Below, piece after piece: positions 1 through 9,911 of a stretch of DNA of 64,000 nucleotides; the stretch's first letter is position 1; each line of letters starts with the position of its first letter. Origin of the DNA: Laribacter hongkongensis DSM 14985 (lineage in GTDB: Bacteria; Pseudomonadota; Gammaproteobacteria; Burkholderiales; Aquaspirillaceae). The translations under genes were made by a program, and so were the position numbers. The stretch covers positions 62,001 through 126,000 of the forward strand of contig NZ_AUHR01000007.1 of NCBI RefSeq assembly GCF_000423285.1. Reading direction: 5' to 3'. The notes beneath the pieces were generated by a model. It was not told the origin of the DNA, ran no database searches, and saw nothing but the letters and a program-made list of their open reading frames with translations.

Positions 1-1378
<1,378 letters not shown>

Positions 1379-1397
1379 GATTTCTGTTGCCTCCCGA

Positions 1398-3155
1398 TCA
1401 GCACAGGTTGCCGTAGTCGCGCTCGCCGTCACCGCCGTTGTGGCGCATGTGCGGCGGCAGCTCCATTTCGTCGAGTCCCTTGCCGTTGCCGACCATCGGG
1501 TAGACGTTGGAGGTGCGATCGGTCATGAAGTCGAGGAACACCAGCCGGTCGCGAAGCGCCGGACTGAAGGCTTCGCGCAGTGCCGGCTCGACATCGGCCG
1601 GCTTTTCGATGCGCATGCCGACATGGCCGTAGGCTTCGGCAAGCTTGACGAAGTCCGGCAGCGAATCCATGTACGACTCGGAGTAGCGGTTGCCGTAATA
1701 CAGCTCCTGCCACTGGCGCACCATGCCGAGATAGCGGTTGTTGAGGTTGATGATCTTGACCGGGATGGTGTACTGGCGACAGGTCGACAGTTCCTGGATG
1801 TTCATCTGGATCGAGCCTTCGCCGGTCACGCAGGCCACCTGCGCATCCGGGTTGGCCAGCTGCGCGCCCATGGCGTAGGGCAGGCCGACACCCATGGTGC
1901 CCAGGCCACCGGAGTTGAGCCACTGGCGCGGACGGTCGAACTTGTAGTACTGGGCAGCGAACATCTGGTGCTGGCCGACGTCGGAGGTCACGATGGCCTG
2001 GCCACCGGTGACTTCGTAGAGTTTTTCGACCACGTACGGCGGCAGGATCAACTCGCTGCCCTGGTCATAACGCAGGCACTGCGGCACGCGCCATTCCTCG
2101 ACCTGCTGCCACCATGCTTCGACGGCACAGGGGTCGGGACGCAGGTTCTCCTGCTGCAACACGTTCAGCAGTTCGCCCAGCACGTCGCGGACGTTGCCGA
2201 CGATCGGAATGTCGACCTTGACCCGCTTGGCAATCGAGCTGGGGTCGATGTCGATGTGGATGATCTTTTTCGGCGCAGCCAGGAACTTGTCCGGCACCGA
2301 AATCACCCGGTCGTCAAAGCGGGCTCCGACGGCAATCAGCACGTCGCAGTTCTGCATGGCGAGGTTGGCTTCATAGGTGCCGTGCATGCCGAGCATGCCG
2401 ACAAACTGGCGATCGGTGGCCGGATAGGCACCCAACCCCATCAGGGTGTTGGTGACCGGCGCATTCAGGTAACGCGCCAGACCGATGACTTCATCACTGG
2501 CGTTGGCCAGGACCGCACCGCCGCCGACATAGATGAACGGACGCTTGGCCTCGGCAATCAGCTGGGCCGCTTTCTTGATCTGGCCCGGATGGCCGCGCGT
2601 GGCCGGCTGGTAGCTGCGGATGCTGACCGACTCCGGATAATGGAAACCGGTTTTTGCCTGCTGGACATCCTTGGGAATGTCCACCACCACCGGGCCGGGA
2701 CGGCCGGTACTGGCAATGTGGAATGCCTTCTTGATGGTGGTGGCCAGCTCGCGGACATCCTTGACGAGGAAGTTGTGCTTCACGCACGGCCGGGTGATGC
2801 CGACCATGTCGACTTCCTGGAAGGCATCCAGGCCGATGGCAGGGGTCGTGACCTGCCCCGACAGCACCACCATCGGAATCGAATCCATGTAGGCAGTGGC
2901 AATGCCGGTAATCGCATTGGTCGCCCCCGGCCCGGACGTGACCAGCGCCACGCCGGTCTTGTGGCTGGAGCGCGAGTAGCCGTCAGCCGCGTGCACCGCG
3001 GCCTGCTCGTGCCGTACCAGTACGTGCTTGAACTGGTCCTGCTTGAAGATCGCGTCGTAGATTTCCAGCACTGCCCCGCCGGGGTACCCGAAGACGTACT
3101 CGACGCCTTCCGCCTGCAGACAGCGCGCGACAATTTCGGCGCCGGAGATTTCCAT
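1398..3155 (-). CDS. ilvI: Acetolactate synthase large (catalytic) subunit
   Basis: This ThDP-dependent enzyme condenses two pyruvates, or pyruvate and 2-oxobutyrate, in the first common step of branched-chain amino acid synthesis. The 585-residue protein starts MEISGAEIVARCLQAEGVEY. It has the catalytic glutamate region RHEQAAVHAADGYSR, the FAD/central domain, and a C-terminal ThDP motif VTGEGSIQMNIQEL, where Glu replaces the more usual Asp of GDGS (as I recall also in Neisseria). The start at 3155 is preferred to the ATG at 3188 because AGAGG lies about 10 nt upstream of it, while the SD-like bases before 3188 abut the codon. First gene of ilvI-ilvH. Confidence 0.96.
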   Translation of the reverse strand: MEISGAEIVARCLQAEGVEYVFGYPGGAVLEIYDAIFKQDQFKHVLVRHEQAAVHAADGYSRSSHKTGVALVTSGPGATNAITGIATAYMDSIPMVVLSGQVTTPAIGLDAFQEVDMVGITRPCVKHNFLVKDVRELATTIKKAFHIASTGRPGPVVVDIPKDVQQAKTGFHYPESVSIRSYQPATRGHPGQIKKAAQLIAEAKRPFIYVGGGAVLANASDEVIGLARYLNAPVTNTLMGLGAYPATDRQFVGMLGMHGTYEANLAMQNCDVLIAVGARFDDRVISVPDKFLAAPKKIIHIDIDPSSIAKRVKVDIPIVGNVRDVLGELLNVLQQENLRPDPCAVEAWWQQVEEWRVPQCLRYDQGSELILPPYVVEKLYEVTGGQAIVTSDVGQHQMFAAQYYKFDRPRQWLNSGGLGTMGVGLPYAMGAQLANPDAQVACVTGEGSIQMNIQELSTCRQYTIPVKIINLNNRYLGMVRQWQELYYGNRYSESYMDSLPDFVKLAEAYGHVGMRIEKPADVEPALREAFSPALRDRLVFLDFMTDRTSNVYPMVGNGKGLDEMELPPHMRHNGGDGERDYGNLC

Positions 3156-3204
3156 GATTTTGCTAGCCTCTAGTAATGCAGATTTCATCCCTTGATGGCC
3201 AACA

Positions 3205-3234
3205 ACCCTAGCTGATATGACAAAGCACGGTCAA
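3205..3234 (-). promoter_or_regulatory. Possible sigma-70 promoter for ilvI
   Basis: On the minus strand TTGACC (3229-3234) and TAGGGT (3205-3210) are separated by 18 bp, about 50 bp upstream of the chosen ilvI start. The -35 matches consensus well, the -10 only moderately. I see no leader peptide rich in Ile, Leu or Val. The rest of 3156-3434 is the divergent intergenic region and shows no other clear element. Confidence 0.4.
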
Positions 3235-3434
3235 GCGGATTTGTGCTGTGCAAAAACCGGCAAAAGCCCTGATCTGGCGTGGAAAAAACCGCATCGTGCC
3301 CGCCCTGCCGCAGAGGGTTTTCACGATCCGTGCTACGCTTTTGCAGACCTGCCCCCGGCTGATGCTGCCAATGGGCCGAATCGGGCAATAATCTGTTACG
3401 CTTTTACGTTACTCCGCAGACCGACATCCATTCC

Positions 3435-4181
3435 ATGCCCGGCTTTGCCCCTGCCCAAATCACCGCCGAAGACCTGGCCCTGGCCCGTGCCTATCTTGAC
3501 GCCTGTGGCATCGCAGCAGAGTCCGCCACCAGCCTCCTCGACGGCCTGCCGGCACGGCTGGGCCGTCGCTACCCGGACAACTGGCTCCGGCACCACCTGC
3601 GTACGGCACTCCTTGCCGAGCTGCGCCACCTCGGGCGCCGGTACGGACAGCCGGCCGAACCGCTGGAACCGGACTGCGTGCTGGATATCGATGCTGCCGG
3701 ACTGCGGGCCTTGCGCGTACTGCCGCCGGCCTTGCGCGACGCCTGGTTTGCCAGCAGCGGGTTTGCCCTGGCCCCGGATGCCGCTGCCCGCGCACTCGGC
3801 TGCCTGCCGCGCACCGCACTGCGACGCCAGCAGCAGGCCCGCCAGCTGATCACCGAACTCCTGGCCCAGCGCGACCTGCCGGCGGCCGCCGGACTGGATG
3901 CCCTGCCCTCACGCCTGGTGGCCGCCCCCCCGCCCGCCCGGCCCCTGCCTGCGGCTCCCACCACACTGCCTGCCCGCAGCCGCGCCCTGTACCTGGACTG
4001 GCGCATCTCCCTGCGGCGTACCGGCTGGAGCACCCTGCTGGCCGTCTGCCTGCTGGGCAGCGGCACGCTGGCCTGGCGCCAGTGGCAGGCTCCGCCCGAT
4101 GTCAACGGCGCACTGGACCTGCGCCTGCTGGCAGGCGAGCTGGCACCGGCGGCCTATCTGGACAAGGATTCCGCACCATGA
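3435..4181 (+). CDS. Membrane protein with sigma region 4-like segment and DUF3619-like tail
   Basis: Function is not established. The 248-residue protein has an N-terminal cytoplasmic part in which residues 94-143 (RVLPPALRDAW, then ARALGCLPRTALRRQQQAR) resemble sigma-factor region 4. A Pro/Ala-rich linker follows, one transmembrane helix at about 197-214, and a tail (DLRLLAGELAPAAYLDK) that resembles the end of DUF3619 proteins. In many betaproteobacteria an ECF-like sigma gene and a separate DUF3619 gene precede DUF3106 and RDD genes; here both halves appear to be in one protein. No sigma region 2 is evident, so it may not act as a sigma factor. It overlaps the next gene by 4 bp (ATGA), implying coupled translation. 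The ribosome site is weak. Confidence 0.7.
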   Translation: MPGFAPAQITAEDLALARAYLDACGIAAESATSLLDGLPARLGRRYPDNWLRHHLRTALLAELRHLGRRYGQPAEPLEPDCVLDIDAAGLRALRVLPPALRDAWFASSGFALAPDAAARALGCLPRTALRRQQQARQLITELLAQRDLPAAAGLDALPSRLVAAPPPARPLPAAPTTLPARSRALYLDWRISLRRTGWSTLLAVCLLGSGTLAWRQWQAPPDVNGALDLRLLAGELAPAAYLDKDSAP

Positions 4182-4576
4182 CGCCCCGACTGCTCTGGCT
4201 GTTGCCCCTCCTGCTGGCCGCCTGTCACGCCGACGAAAGAATGGCCAATCCGCGCTGGGCGCAGCTGGCCCCGGCCGAGCAGGCCCTGCTGGCCCCGCTG
4301 GCTCCCGAGTGGGACCGTTTCCACCCCAGGAAAAAGCGCATGCTGCTGGCCCTGACGCAGGACTGGGCCCGCCTGACCCCGATCGAACAGACCCGCGTGC
4401 AGCTGCATCTGGCCGACTGGGCCGCACTGACCGGCGCCGAACGCCAGACAGCCCGAGAACGCTTTGCGGACATCGAAGCCCTGCCACCGGCCGAACGCCA
4501 GGCACGGCAGGCCAGGCTGGAGCAAGACTGGCTGGCACGCGAACAGGCGGCCGCCCTCGCCGCCGGGCCGCGTTAA
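4178..4576 (+). CDS. DUF3106 family lipoprotein
   Basis: A 132-residue protein that begins MTPRLLWLLPLLLAACHA, a lipoprotein signal peptide with the lipobox LLAAC, so the mature protein is probably anchored in the outer or inner membrane facing the periplasm. The rest is the DUF3106 pattern of repeated Trp-containing helices (WAQLAPAEQALL, WDRFHPRKKRMLL, WARLTPIEQTRVQ, WAALTGAERQ). Molecular function is unknown. The start ATG overlaps the stop of the preceding gene, and the RDD gene follows, so the three form one operon. Confidence 0.85.
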   Translation: MTPRLLWLLPLLLAACHADERMANPRWAQLAPAEQALLAPLAPEWDRFHPRKKRMLLALTQDWARLTPIEQTRVQLHLADWAALTGAERQTARERFADIEALPPAERQARQARLEQDWLAREQAAALAAGPR

Positions 4577-4610
4577 ACTATGCCGTTTTCCTGACCCTGG
4601 CCCGTTTGTC

Positions 4611-5111
4611 GTGACCCTTCCTGCCGATACCCTGCCCGCCGGCCGCCTGCGCCGGATCGGAAGCCTTGCCTACGATGCCCTGCTGTTGATCGGCGTCCTG
4701 TTCGTGGCCGGCCTGCTGTTCCAGCCGCTTTTCCTGTGGCTGGGCGAAATCCCGTGGCTGCGGGTGGTCTACCAGCTGTACCTGGCCGTGATCGTGTACG
4801 CCTATTTCGGCTGGTGCTGGACCCGCGGCGGCCAGACGCTGGCGATGAAAACCTGGAAAATCGCGCTGGTACGCACCGTCGACGGTGGCCGGCCGGACTG
4901 GCGTCATGCCCTGCTGCGCCTCGTACTGGCGGCCCTCTTTTATGCGCCGCTGCTGCCGGCCTGGACCTGGGTGCACTACCAGCCGGATCTCGCCTGGCTG
5001 GGCTGGCTGGCCAGTGCCTGGGCCATCGTGCCGGTGGCTTGGACGCTGCTCGACCGCGACCGCCAGTTCCTGTACGACCGGCTGAGCGGCTGCGCGCTGG
5101 TCATGGCCTGA
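4611..5111 (+). CDS. RDD family integral membrane protein
   Basis: A 166-residue inner-membrane protein with the RDD signature: RIGSLAYDALLLIGVLF in the first helix, the GGQTLAMKTWKI loop, and the final LLDRDRQFLYDRLSGCALV containing the RD pair. About four hydrophobic helices are visible. Family function is poorly defined; some members act in ion exchange, but nothing here shows a substrate. I chose the in-frame GTG at 4611, because the longer ORF from 4464 runs through the preceding gene in another frame. It closes the DUF3619-like/DUF3106/RDD operon. Confidence 0.85.
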   Translation: MTLPADTLPAGRLRRIGSLAYDALLLIGVLFVAGLLFQPLFLWLGEIPWLRVVYQLYLAVIVYAYFGWCWTRGGQTLAMKTWKIALVRTVDGGRPDWRHALLRLVLAALFYAPLLPAWTWVHYQPDLAWLGWLASAWAIVPVAWTLLDRDRQFLYDRLSGCALVMA

Positions 5112-5206
5112 GCGGTCAGCCCGCCACTTCCGGTTGCCGCAGCCCGTACGGCGGCGGCGGCAAAAAAGCGCTTCCGTCCGGCCCTGGCCGGTGTCGCGCC
5201 ATGACG

Positions 5207-5791
5207 TCACTGCCAGCGCCGCATGGCGCCCAGCACCGCCTCCGGATAGCCGGTCGGCCCCAGGCTGCCGTTGTAACGCCCGAGCGCCCGGTACAGGTTG
5301 CCGTTTTCGCGTGCCAGATAGTGGCGCAGGATGACGCAGCCATAGCGCAGGTTGGTGGTGACATCAAAGAGGTTGTGGTCCGGTGCGCCGATGGCGCCGA
5401 CCCAGAACGGCATTACCTGCATCAGCCCGCGGGCGCCGACCGGGCTGATGGCGTATTTGCGGAAACCGCTTTCCACCTCGATCAGCCCCAGCACCAGCGC
5501 CGGGTCCAGCCCGGCGCGGCTGGCTTCGTAGTGGATCACCGTCAAGAGGCGCTCACGCATCCAGTTGTCCGGCACACGGCGCGCCAGCCGGCCGGACATG
5601 TCCAGCAGCCACGCCCGGCCTTCTTCGGCATTGTCGAACACCAGCCGGGGCGGCGTGGCGCGCGTCACGGCCTGCCGCAGGCCGGCGGCTACACTGGCAG
5701 CCAGCGCCTCTTCGCTCTGGAATCCGGCCACAGCCGGTGCCGCCAGCCACAGGCCGGTTGCCAGCGCCAGCAGCCGCAGCCCGCTGCGCAT
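5207..5791 (-). CDS. Lytic transglycosylase, SLT domain, exported
   Basis: A 194-residue periplasmic murein-cleaving enzyme. It has a signal peptide (MRSGLRLLALATGLWLAAPAVAG) and a catalytic SLT domain: the glutamate in GLIEVESGFRKYAISPVG, then GARGLMQVMPFW and the closing RYNGS motif, all expected for family 1 transglycosylases that cut the MurNAc-GlcNAc bond to give 1,6-anhydromuropeptides. AmpD, which processes those products, is encoded at 34680. Its ATG overlaps the guaD stop by one base (TGATG), so it is translated from the guaD message, an unexpected pairing of functions. Confidence 0.9.
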   Translation of the reverse strand: MRSGLRLLALATGLWLAAPAVAGFQSEEALAASVAAGLRQAVTRATPPRLVFDNAEEGRAWLLDMSGRLARRVPDNWMRERLLTVIHYEASRAGLDPALVLGLIEVESGFRKYAISPVGARGLMQVMPFWVGAIGAPDHNLFDVTTNLRYGCVILRHYLARENGNLYRALGRYNGSLGPTGYPEAVLGAMRRWQ

Positions 5792-7101
5792 CAGGCGGCT
5801 GCGGCGGAATACACGCAGCGGCCGGCCACCCAGGTAGCCGCCACGGCCCGGTCATCGGCCAGCATCATCTGCACGAACAGCACGTCGTCCAGCGAATCGG
5901 CCTGCTGCATGCGGAAGTCGATCAGCGGCGTCGAGTGCAGGTCCAGCACGCACAGGTCGGCTTCCAGCCCGACTGCCAGCGAGCCGACCTTGTCGGCGAT
6001 GCCCAGCGCTTCGGCGCCGCCGCGCGTGGCCAGGTAGAACGCCTGCCGGGCAGTCAGCGCATTGCCGTTGAGCTGGGCCGCCTTGTAGGCCGCGCCCATG
6101 GTCGCCAGCATGGAAAAACTGGTGCCGGCGCCGATATCGGTCGCCAACCCCACCTTGACCGGCAGGGCGGCCTGGCGCGCCTGGTGAACGTTGAAGGCCC
6201 CCGAGCCGAGAAAGAAGTTCGAGGTCGGGCAATGGGCGATGGCCGTGCCGGTTTCAGCCAGCAGGTGCCGCTCGCTTTCGGCAAGGTAGATGCCGTGGCC
6301 ATAGACGGCGCGCGGCCGCAGCAGGCCGTAGCGGTGATAGATGCCGGTGTAGTGCTCGCATTCGGGAAAGCGCCGCCGCATCCAGTGCACTTCGGCCCGG
6401 TTTTCCGCCACGTGCGACTGGATGGCCATGTCCGGATGCCGGGCCGCCAGCGCGCCCAGCATTTCCAGCTGTTCGCGGGTGGAACTGCCGGCAAACCGCG
6501 GCGTGATCACGTACTCGGCGCGGCCTTTGCCGTGCCAGCGGGCGATCAGCTCGCCGGATTCGTCCCAGGCACGCTGCGGGGTGTCGAGCAGGGCGGCCGG
6601 AGCGTGGATGTCCATGCACACCTTGCCGGCCAGCAGGCGCATGTCGTAGCGGGCCGCCGCGCCAAACAGCGCATCCACCGACTGCGGGTGCACGGTGCAG
6701 AAGGTGGCGGCACAGGTGGTGCCGTTGCGCAGCAGCTCGCTGACAAAAAAGGCCGCCACCCGGTCGGCGTGCGCCTGCTCGGCAAAGCGCTGCTCGACCA
6801 CGAAGGTGTACCGCTCCAGCCATTCCAGCAGTTGCCCGCCCGGCGCAGCGATCATTTCGGTCTGCGGGTAGTGGACATGGCTGTCGATGAAGCCCGGCAG
6901 GATCAGCTTGTGCGGATAGTGGACCAGCTCCGTGTCCGGACCCAGCAGCGGCAGGATGCGGCTGGCCGGACCCAGCCCGACGATGCGGCCGGCTTCCATC
7001 AGCACGATGCCGTCAGGCTCGTACTGCATGCAGCTGTCGGCCTCCTCGCGCAGGGGATCGGCAGAAAAGGACAGCAAGGCTCCGCGGACGGCGGTTTTCA
7101 T
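5791..7101 (-). CDS. guaD: Guanine deaminase
   Basis: A zinc amidohydrolase of 436 residues that deaminates guanine to xanthine. Visible hallmarks are LILPGFIDSHVHYPQTEM (zinc ligands HxH and the substrate loop), GGQLLEWLERYTF, QSHVAENRAEV, CPTSNFFLGSG and the Asp ligand region ATDIGAGTSFSML. Length is typical. It is divergent from a purine permease gene, so uptake and deamination of guanine are probably encoded together for purine salvage or nitrogen supply. The ATG is the first codon of the conserved region. Confidence 0.95.
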   Translation of the reverse strand: MKTAVRGALLSFSADPLREEADSCMQYEPDGIVLMEAGRIVGLGPASRILPLLGPDTELVHYPHKLILPGFIDSHVHYPQTEMIAAPGGQLLEWLERYTFVVEQRFAEQAHADRVAAFFVSELLRNGTTCAATFCTVHPQSVDALFGAAARYDMRLLAGKVCMDIHAPAALLDTPQRAWDESGELIARWHGKGRAEYVITPRFAGSSTREQLEMLGALAARHPDMAIQSHVAENRAEVHWMRRRFPECEHYTGIYHRYGLLRPRAVYGHGIYLAESERHLLAETGTAIAHCPTSNFFLGSGAFNVHQARQAALPVKVGLATDIGAGTSFSMLATMGAAYKAAQLNGNALTARQAFYLATRGGAEALGIADKVGSLAVGLEADLCVLDLHSTPLIDFRMQQADSLDDVLFVQMMLADDRAVAATWVAGRCVYSAAAA

Positions 7102-7175
7102 GACAACTTCCAGAACGGCAAAGCCGTCTACTCTAGCGACAGACAGCCATCCCTCACAAGCCCGCCGTTCACCGC

Positions 7176-7198
7176 TATACTCGCGCCCTTTCGGGCGC
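7176..7198 (+). promoter_or_regulatory. Candidate -10 element and hairpin upstream of the purine permease
   Basis: Within the 193-bp divergent gap, TATACT (7176-7181) is a good -10 element with no convincing -35. It is followed at once by the perfect inverted repeat GCGCCC-TTTC-GGGCGC (7183-7198), which would lie at or just after the start of transcription. This may be an operator or a 5'-end hairpin. I see no purine (PurR-type) operator or guanine riboswitch core. Confidence 0.35.
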
Positions 7199-7294
7199 CG
7201 GATGTCTTGCCAGTGGCCCTTGCCAGGGAAAGGTTCCCCGGGGCGTTCGCCTGTTCCGCGAATGCGTGTTGCTGACCCTCACTGCCCTCTGTCC

Positions 7295-8584
7295 ATGCTT
7301 GAACGATTGTTTGCGCTTGCCGCCAACGGCACCACCGTGCGCCGCGAAATCCTCGCCGGCTGCACCACCTTCCTCACCATGTCGGCGATCCTGTTCGTCA
7401 ATCCCGACATCCTCGCCCAGGCCGGCATCGACCACGGCGCGGCCTTTGTCGCCACCTGCCTGGCCGCCGCCATCGGCTCGCTGATCATGGGCCTGCTGGC
7501 CAACTACCCGATCGGCCAGGCGCCCGGCATGGGCATCAACGCCTTCTTCACCTTCGGCCTCGTCAAGGGCATGGGGCTGTCGTGGGAAGTGGCGCTGGGC
7601 TGCGTGTTCATCTCCGGCCTGCTCTTCGTGCTGGTCAGCGGCCTGAAAATCCGCGAATGGTTCGTCAACGCCTTTCCGCAGAGCCTCAAGCACTCCATTG
7701 CCGCCGGGGTCGGGCTGTTCATCGCCCTGATCGGCCTTTCCAGCGCCGGCATCGTGGTGGCCAGCCCGGACACGCTGGTCACCATCGGCCCGGTGGCCAC
7801 CCCGCAGGCGCTGCTGGCGATGGCGGGCTTCGTGCTGATGGTGGTGCTCGACAAGCTCGGCGTGCGCGGTGCCATCCTGATCGGCATCCTCGCCGTCACC
7901 GCCGTGTCAGTGGCGATGGGACTGACGCCCTACCAGGGCATCGTGTCGGCCCCGCCGTCGCTGGCACCGACCCTGTTTGCCGCCGACATCCACGGCGCGC
8001 TGACCGGCGGCCTGCTGGCGATCATCCTCAGCCTGTTCCTGATGGACCTTTTTGAAACCTCCGGCACCCTGATCGCCATCGGCGAACGCGGCGGTTTCCT
8101 GGATGCGACCGGCCGGCTGCCACGCCTGAAGCAGGCCATGCTAGCCGACAGCACTGCCATCGTCTGCGGCAGCCTGCTCGGTACGTCCAGCACCACCAGC
8201 TACCTCGAAAGCACCACCGGCATTGCTGCCGGCGGCCGCACCGGCCTGACCGCCGTGGTGATCGGCCTGCTGTTCCTCGCCGCGCTGTGGCTGTCGCCGC
8301 TGGCGGCGATGATTCCGGCCCACGCCACCGCGCCGGCCCTGCTGTTTGTCGCCATCCTGATGCTGCGCAGCCTGACCTTCATCGACTGGGACGACAGTAC
8401 CGAATCGGCGCCGGCCATCGCCTGCGTGGTCACCATGGCCTACACCTTCTCGATTTCCGACGGTATCGCCTTCGGGGTGATCAGCTACGTGCTGGTCAAG
8501 GTGCTGTCCGGCCAGTGGCGCCAGGTCAGCCTGCCGATCGCGGTGGTGGCGGCGCTGTTCGTCCTGCGCTTCGCGGTCGGATAA
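7295..8584 (+). CDS. AzgA-type NCS2 purine (guanine/hypoxanthine) permease
   Basis: A polytopic inner-membrane transporter of about 429 residues. It starts MLERLFALAANGTTVRREI and shows the AzgA-like signature TFLTMSAILFVNPDIL, followed by GQAPGMGINAFFTF, LMDLFETSGTLIAIGERGGFL, and SLLGTSSTTSYLESTTGIAAGGRTGLTA split over its length. These mark the AzgA branch (adenine/guanine/hypoxanthine). The start is uncertain: ATG 7262 is in frame 11 codons upstream and neither has a strong ribosome site. It is divergent from guaD, which supports guanine as a substrate. Confidence 0.9.
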   Translation: MLERLFALAANGTTVRREILAGCTTFLTMSAILFVNPDILAQAGIDHGAAFVATCLAAAIGSLIMGLLANYPIGQAPGMGINAFFTFGLVKGMGLSWEVALGCVFISGLLFVLVSGLKIREWFVNAFPQSLKHSIAAGVGLFIALIGLSSAGIVVASPDTLVTIGPVATPQALLAMAGFVLMVVLDKLGVRGAILIGILAVTAVSVAMGLTPYQGIVSAPPSLAPTLFAADIHGALTGGLLAIILSLFLMDLFETSGTLIAIGERGGFLDATGRLPRLKQAMLADSTAIVCGSLLGTSSTTSYLESTTGIAAGGRTGLTAVVIGLLFLAALWLSPLAAMIPAHATAPALLFVAILMLRSLTFIDWDDSTESAPAIACVVTMAYTFSISDGIAFGVISYVLVKVLSGQWRQVSLPIAVVAALFVLRFAVG

Positions 8585-8642
8585 GCGCCGCCCCGGCCAC
8601 GGCGGGCTTCTACACTGCAAGCAGTACCCGCAGGAGCCCGCC

Positions 8643-9407
8643 ATGTCGTGGACCGATCTCTACCTTGCCTTTCTGGCCTTTGTGGCCGGTCTGGTCAGTT
8701 CCTCGGTCGGCGGTGGCGGCCTGGTGCTGATTCCGGCCCTGTTCAACGCCTATCCCCTCCTGCCCAGCGCCACGGTGCTGGGTACCAACCGGCTGGTTTT
8801 CGGCATGAGCGGGGCCAGCAACGTCTGGCGCGTGCTGCGCCACACCCGGCCGCCCTGGCCCGTGCTGTGGCCGGCACTGGTCACCGGCATTCCGATGGCC
8901 GCCGCCGGCTCGGCGCTGCTGATGGCGTTTCCGCCGCACTGGTACAAGCCGGTCCTGCTGGTGGTGATGATTGCGCTGGCCATCCACACCTGGCGTCATC
9001 CAGCGCTGGGCCAGAACGCCACTGCGCCACGCCTGCATACCTCCGCCCACCAGCAGCTGGGCTCGGCCGGTGCCGGAGCGGCTGCCGGCCTCTACCTCGG
9101 CTTTATCGGCCCGGCCAGCCAGAGCTTCCTGCTGCTGGGCTTCGTGCACCTGTTCGGATTCGACTTCCGCCGCGCCAGCGAGTGCGCGCAGATCGTGGTG
9201 AACGGCCTGAACCTTGCCTCGCTGCTGTGGTTCATCGCGTTCAGCCATGTGGTGTTCCCGATCGGACTGGCGATGGGCGCCTGTTCGGTGGCCGGGGCCG
9301 TACTGGGCAGCCGCCTGATCCGCAAGGGCGGCAACCGGCTGATCCGCCGGCTGTTCCTCGGCCTGCTGGTCATCGAGATCGGCCGTTTTACCTTCGGCCT
9401 GTTCTGA
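8643..9407 (+). CDS. TauE/SafE (TSUP) family permease
   Basis: A 254-residue inner-membrane protein with about eight hydrophobic helices and the TSUP pattern: GLVSSSVGGGGLVLIPAL at the start, VLGTNRLVFG, GLYLGFIGPASQSFL in the second half, and AVLGSRLIRKGG. Family members export or import sulfite, sulfoacetate or related organosulfur anions. The substrate here is not shown. It stands alone, 3.4 kb from the sulfur-related efflux locus, so a link is only speculative. Confidence 0.88.
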   Translation: MSWTDLYLAFLAFVAGLVSSSVGGGGLVLIPALFNAYPLLPSATVLGTNRLVFGMSGASNVWRVLRHTRPPWPVLWPALVTGIPMAAAGSALLMAFPPHWYKPVLLVVMIALAIHTWRHPALGQNATAPRLHTSAHQQLGSAGAGAAAGLYLGFIGPASQSFLLLGFVHLFGFDFRRASECAQIVVNGLNLASLLWFIAFSHVVFPIGLAMGACSVAGAVLGSRLIRKGGNRLIRRLFLGLLVIEIGRFTFGLF

Positions 9408-9512
9408 CACGGCCTTTCATCAGCTACAGCCAGGTTTCGGCTGGCAGCATCTAGGCTCAAGTCGGACGGCACTCCGGCCGTACCGCTTGTCACTGGCAAC
9501 AGGAGCAATACG

Positions 9513-9911
9513 ATGGGACTTTTCGACAGTCTGGTGAATGCAGCAGGCGACATGATGGGACAGGGCGGTGACACCCTCTCGGCCGTGTCGAACCTGATCC
9601 AGGAAAACGGTGGCGTGGGCGGGCTGGTGGAAAAATTCCAGCAGGGCGGCCTTGGCGACATCGTCAGCTCATGGGTGGGCACCGGCGCCAACCTGCCGGT
9701 CAGCGCGGAACAGATCCAGAGCGCACTCGACGGCAGCCAGCTGGGCGAGCTGGCCGGCCGGCTCGGCATCGACCCGCAGCAGGCCGCCGAAATGGCGTCG
9801 CAGTACCTGCCCTCGATCGTCGACCGCCTGACCCCGAACGGCGAGATTCCGGCCGGCGGCGACCTGCTCGGTCACGGCGTCGAGCTGCTCAAGGGGCTTT
9901 TCAATCGCTGA
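9513..9911 (+). CDS. YidB/DUF937 family protein
   Basis: A 132-residue, Gly/Gln-rich soluble protein beginning MGLFDSLVNAAGDMMGQGG. It resembles E. coli YidB and other DUF937 proteins, with the conserved pattern LGELAGRLGIDPQQAAEMASQYLPSIVDRLTPNGEI (given here only as a span near residues 74-110) and the closing LLGHGVELLKGLF. The function of the family is unknown. AGGAG stands at good spacing before the ATG. It overlaps the convergent next gene tail-to-tail by 11 bp. Confidence 0.85.
   Translation: MGLFDSLVNAAGDMMGQGGDTLSAVSNLIQENGGVGGLVEKFQQGGLGDIVSSWVGTGANLPVSAEQIQSALDGSQLGELAGRLGIDPQQAAEMASQYLPSIVDRLTPNGEIPAGGDLLGHGVELLKGLFNR

Noticed and set aside
3189-3434. ilv leader peptide/attenuator before ilvI
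   Set aside because: No short ORF rich in Ile, Val or Leu codons followed by alternative hairpins was found.
8643-9407. TauE/SafE permease as part of the persulfide-response locus
   Set aside because: Such permeases occur in BigR operons elsewhere, but here it is 3.4 kb away behind unrelated genes and I saw no matching operator before it.
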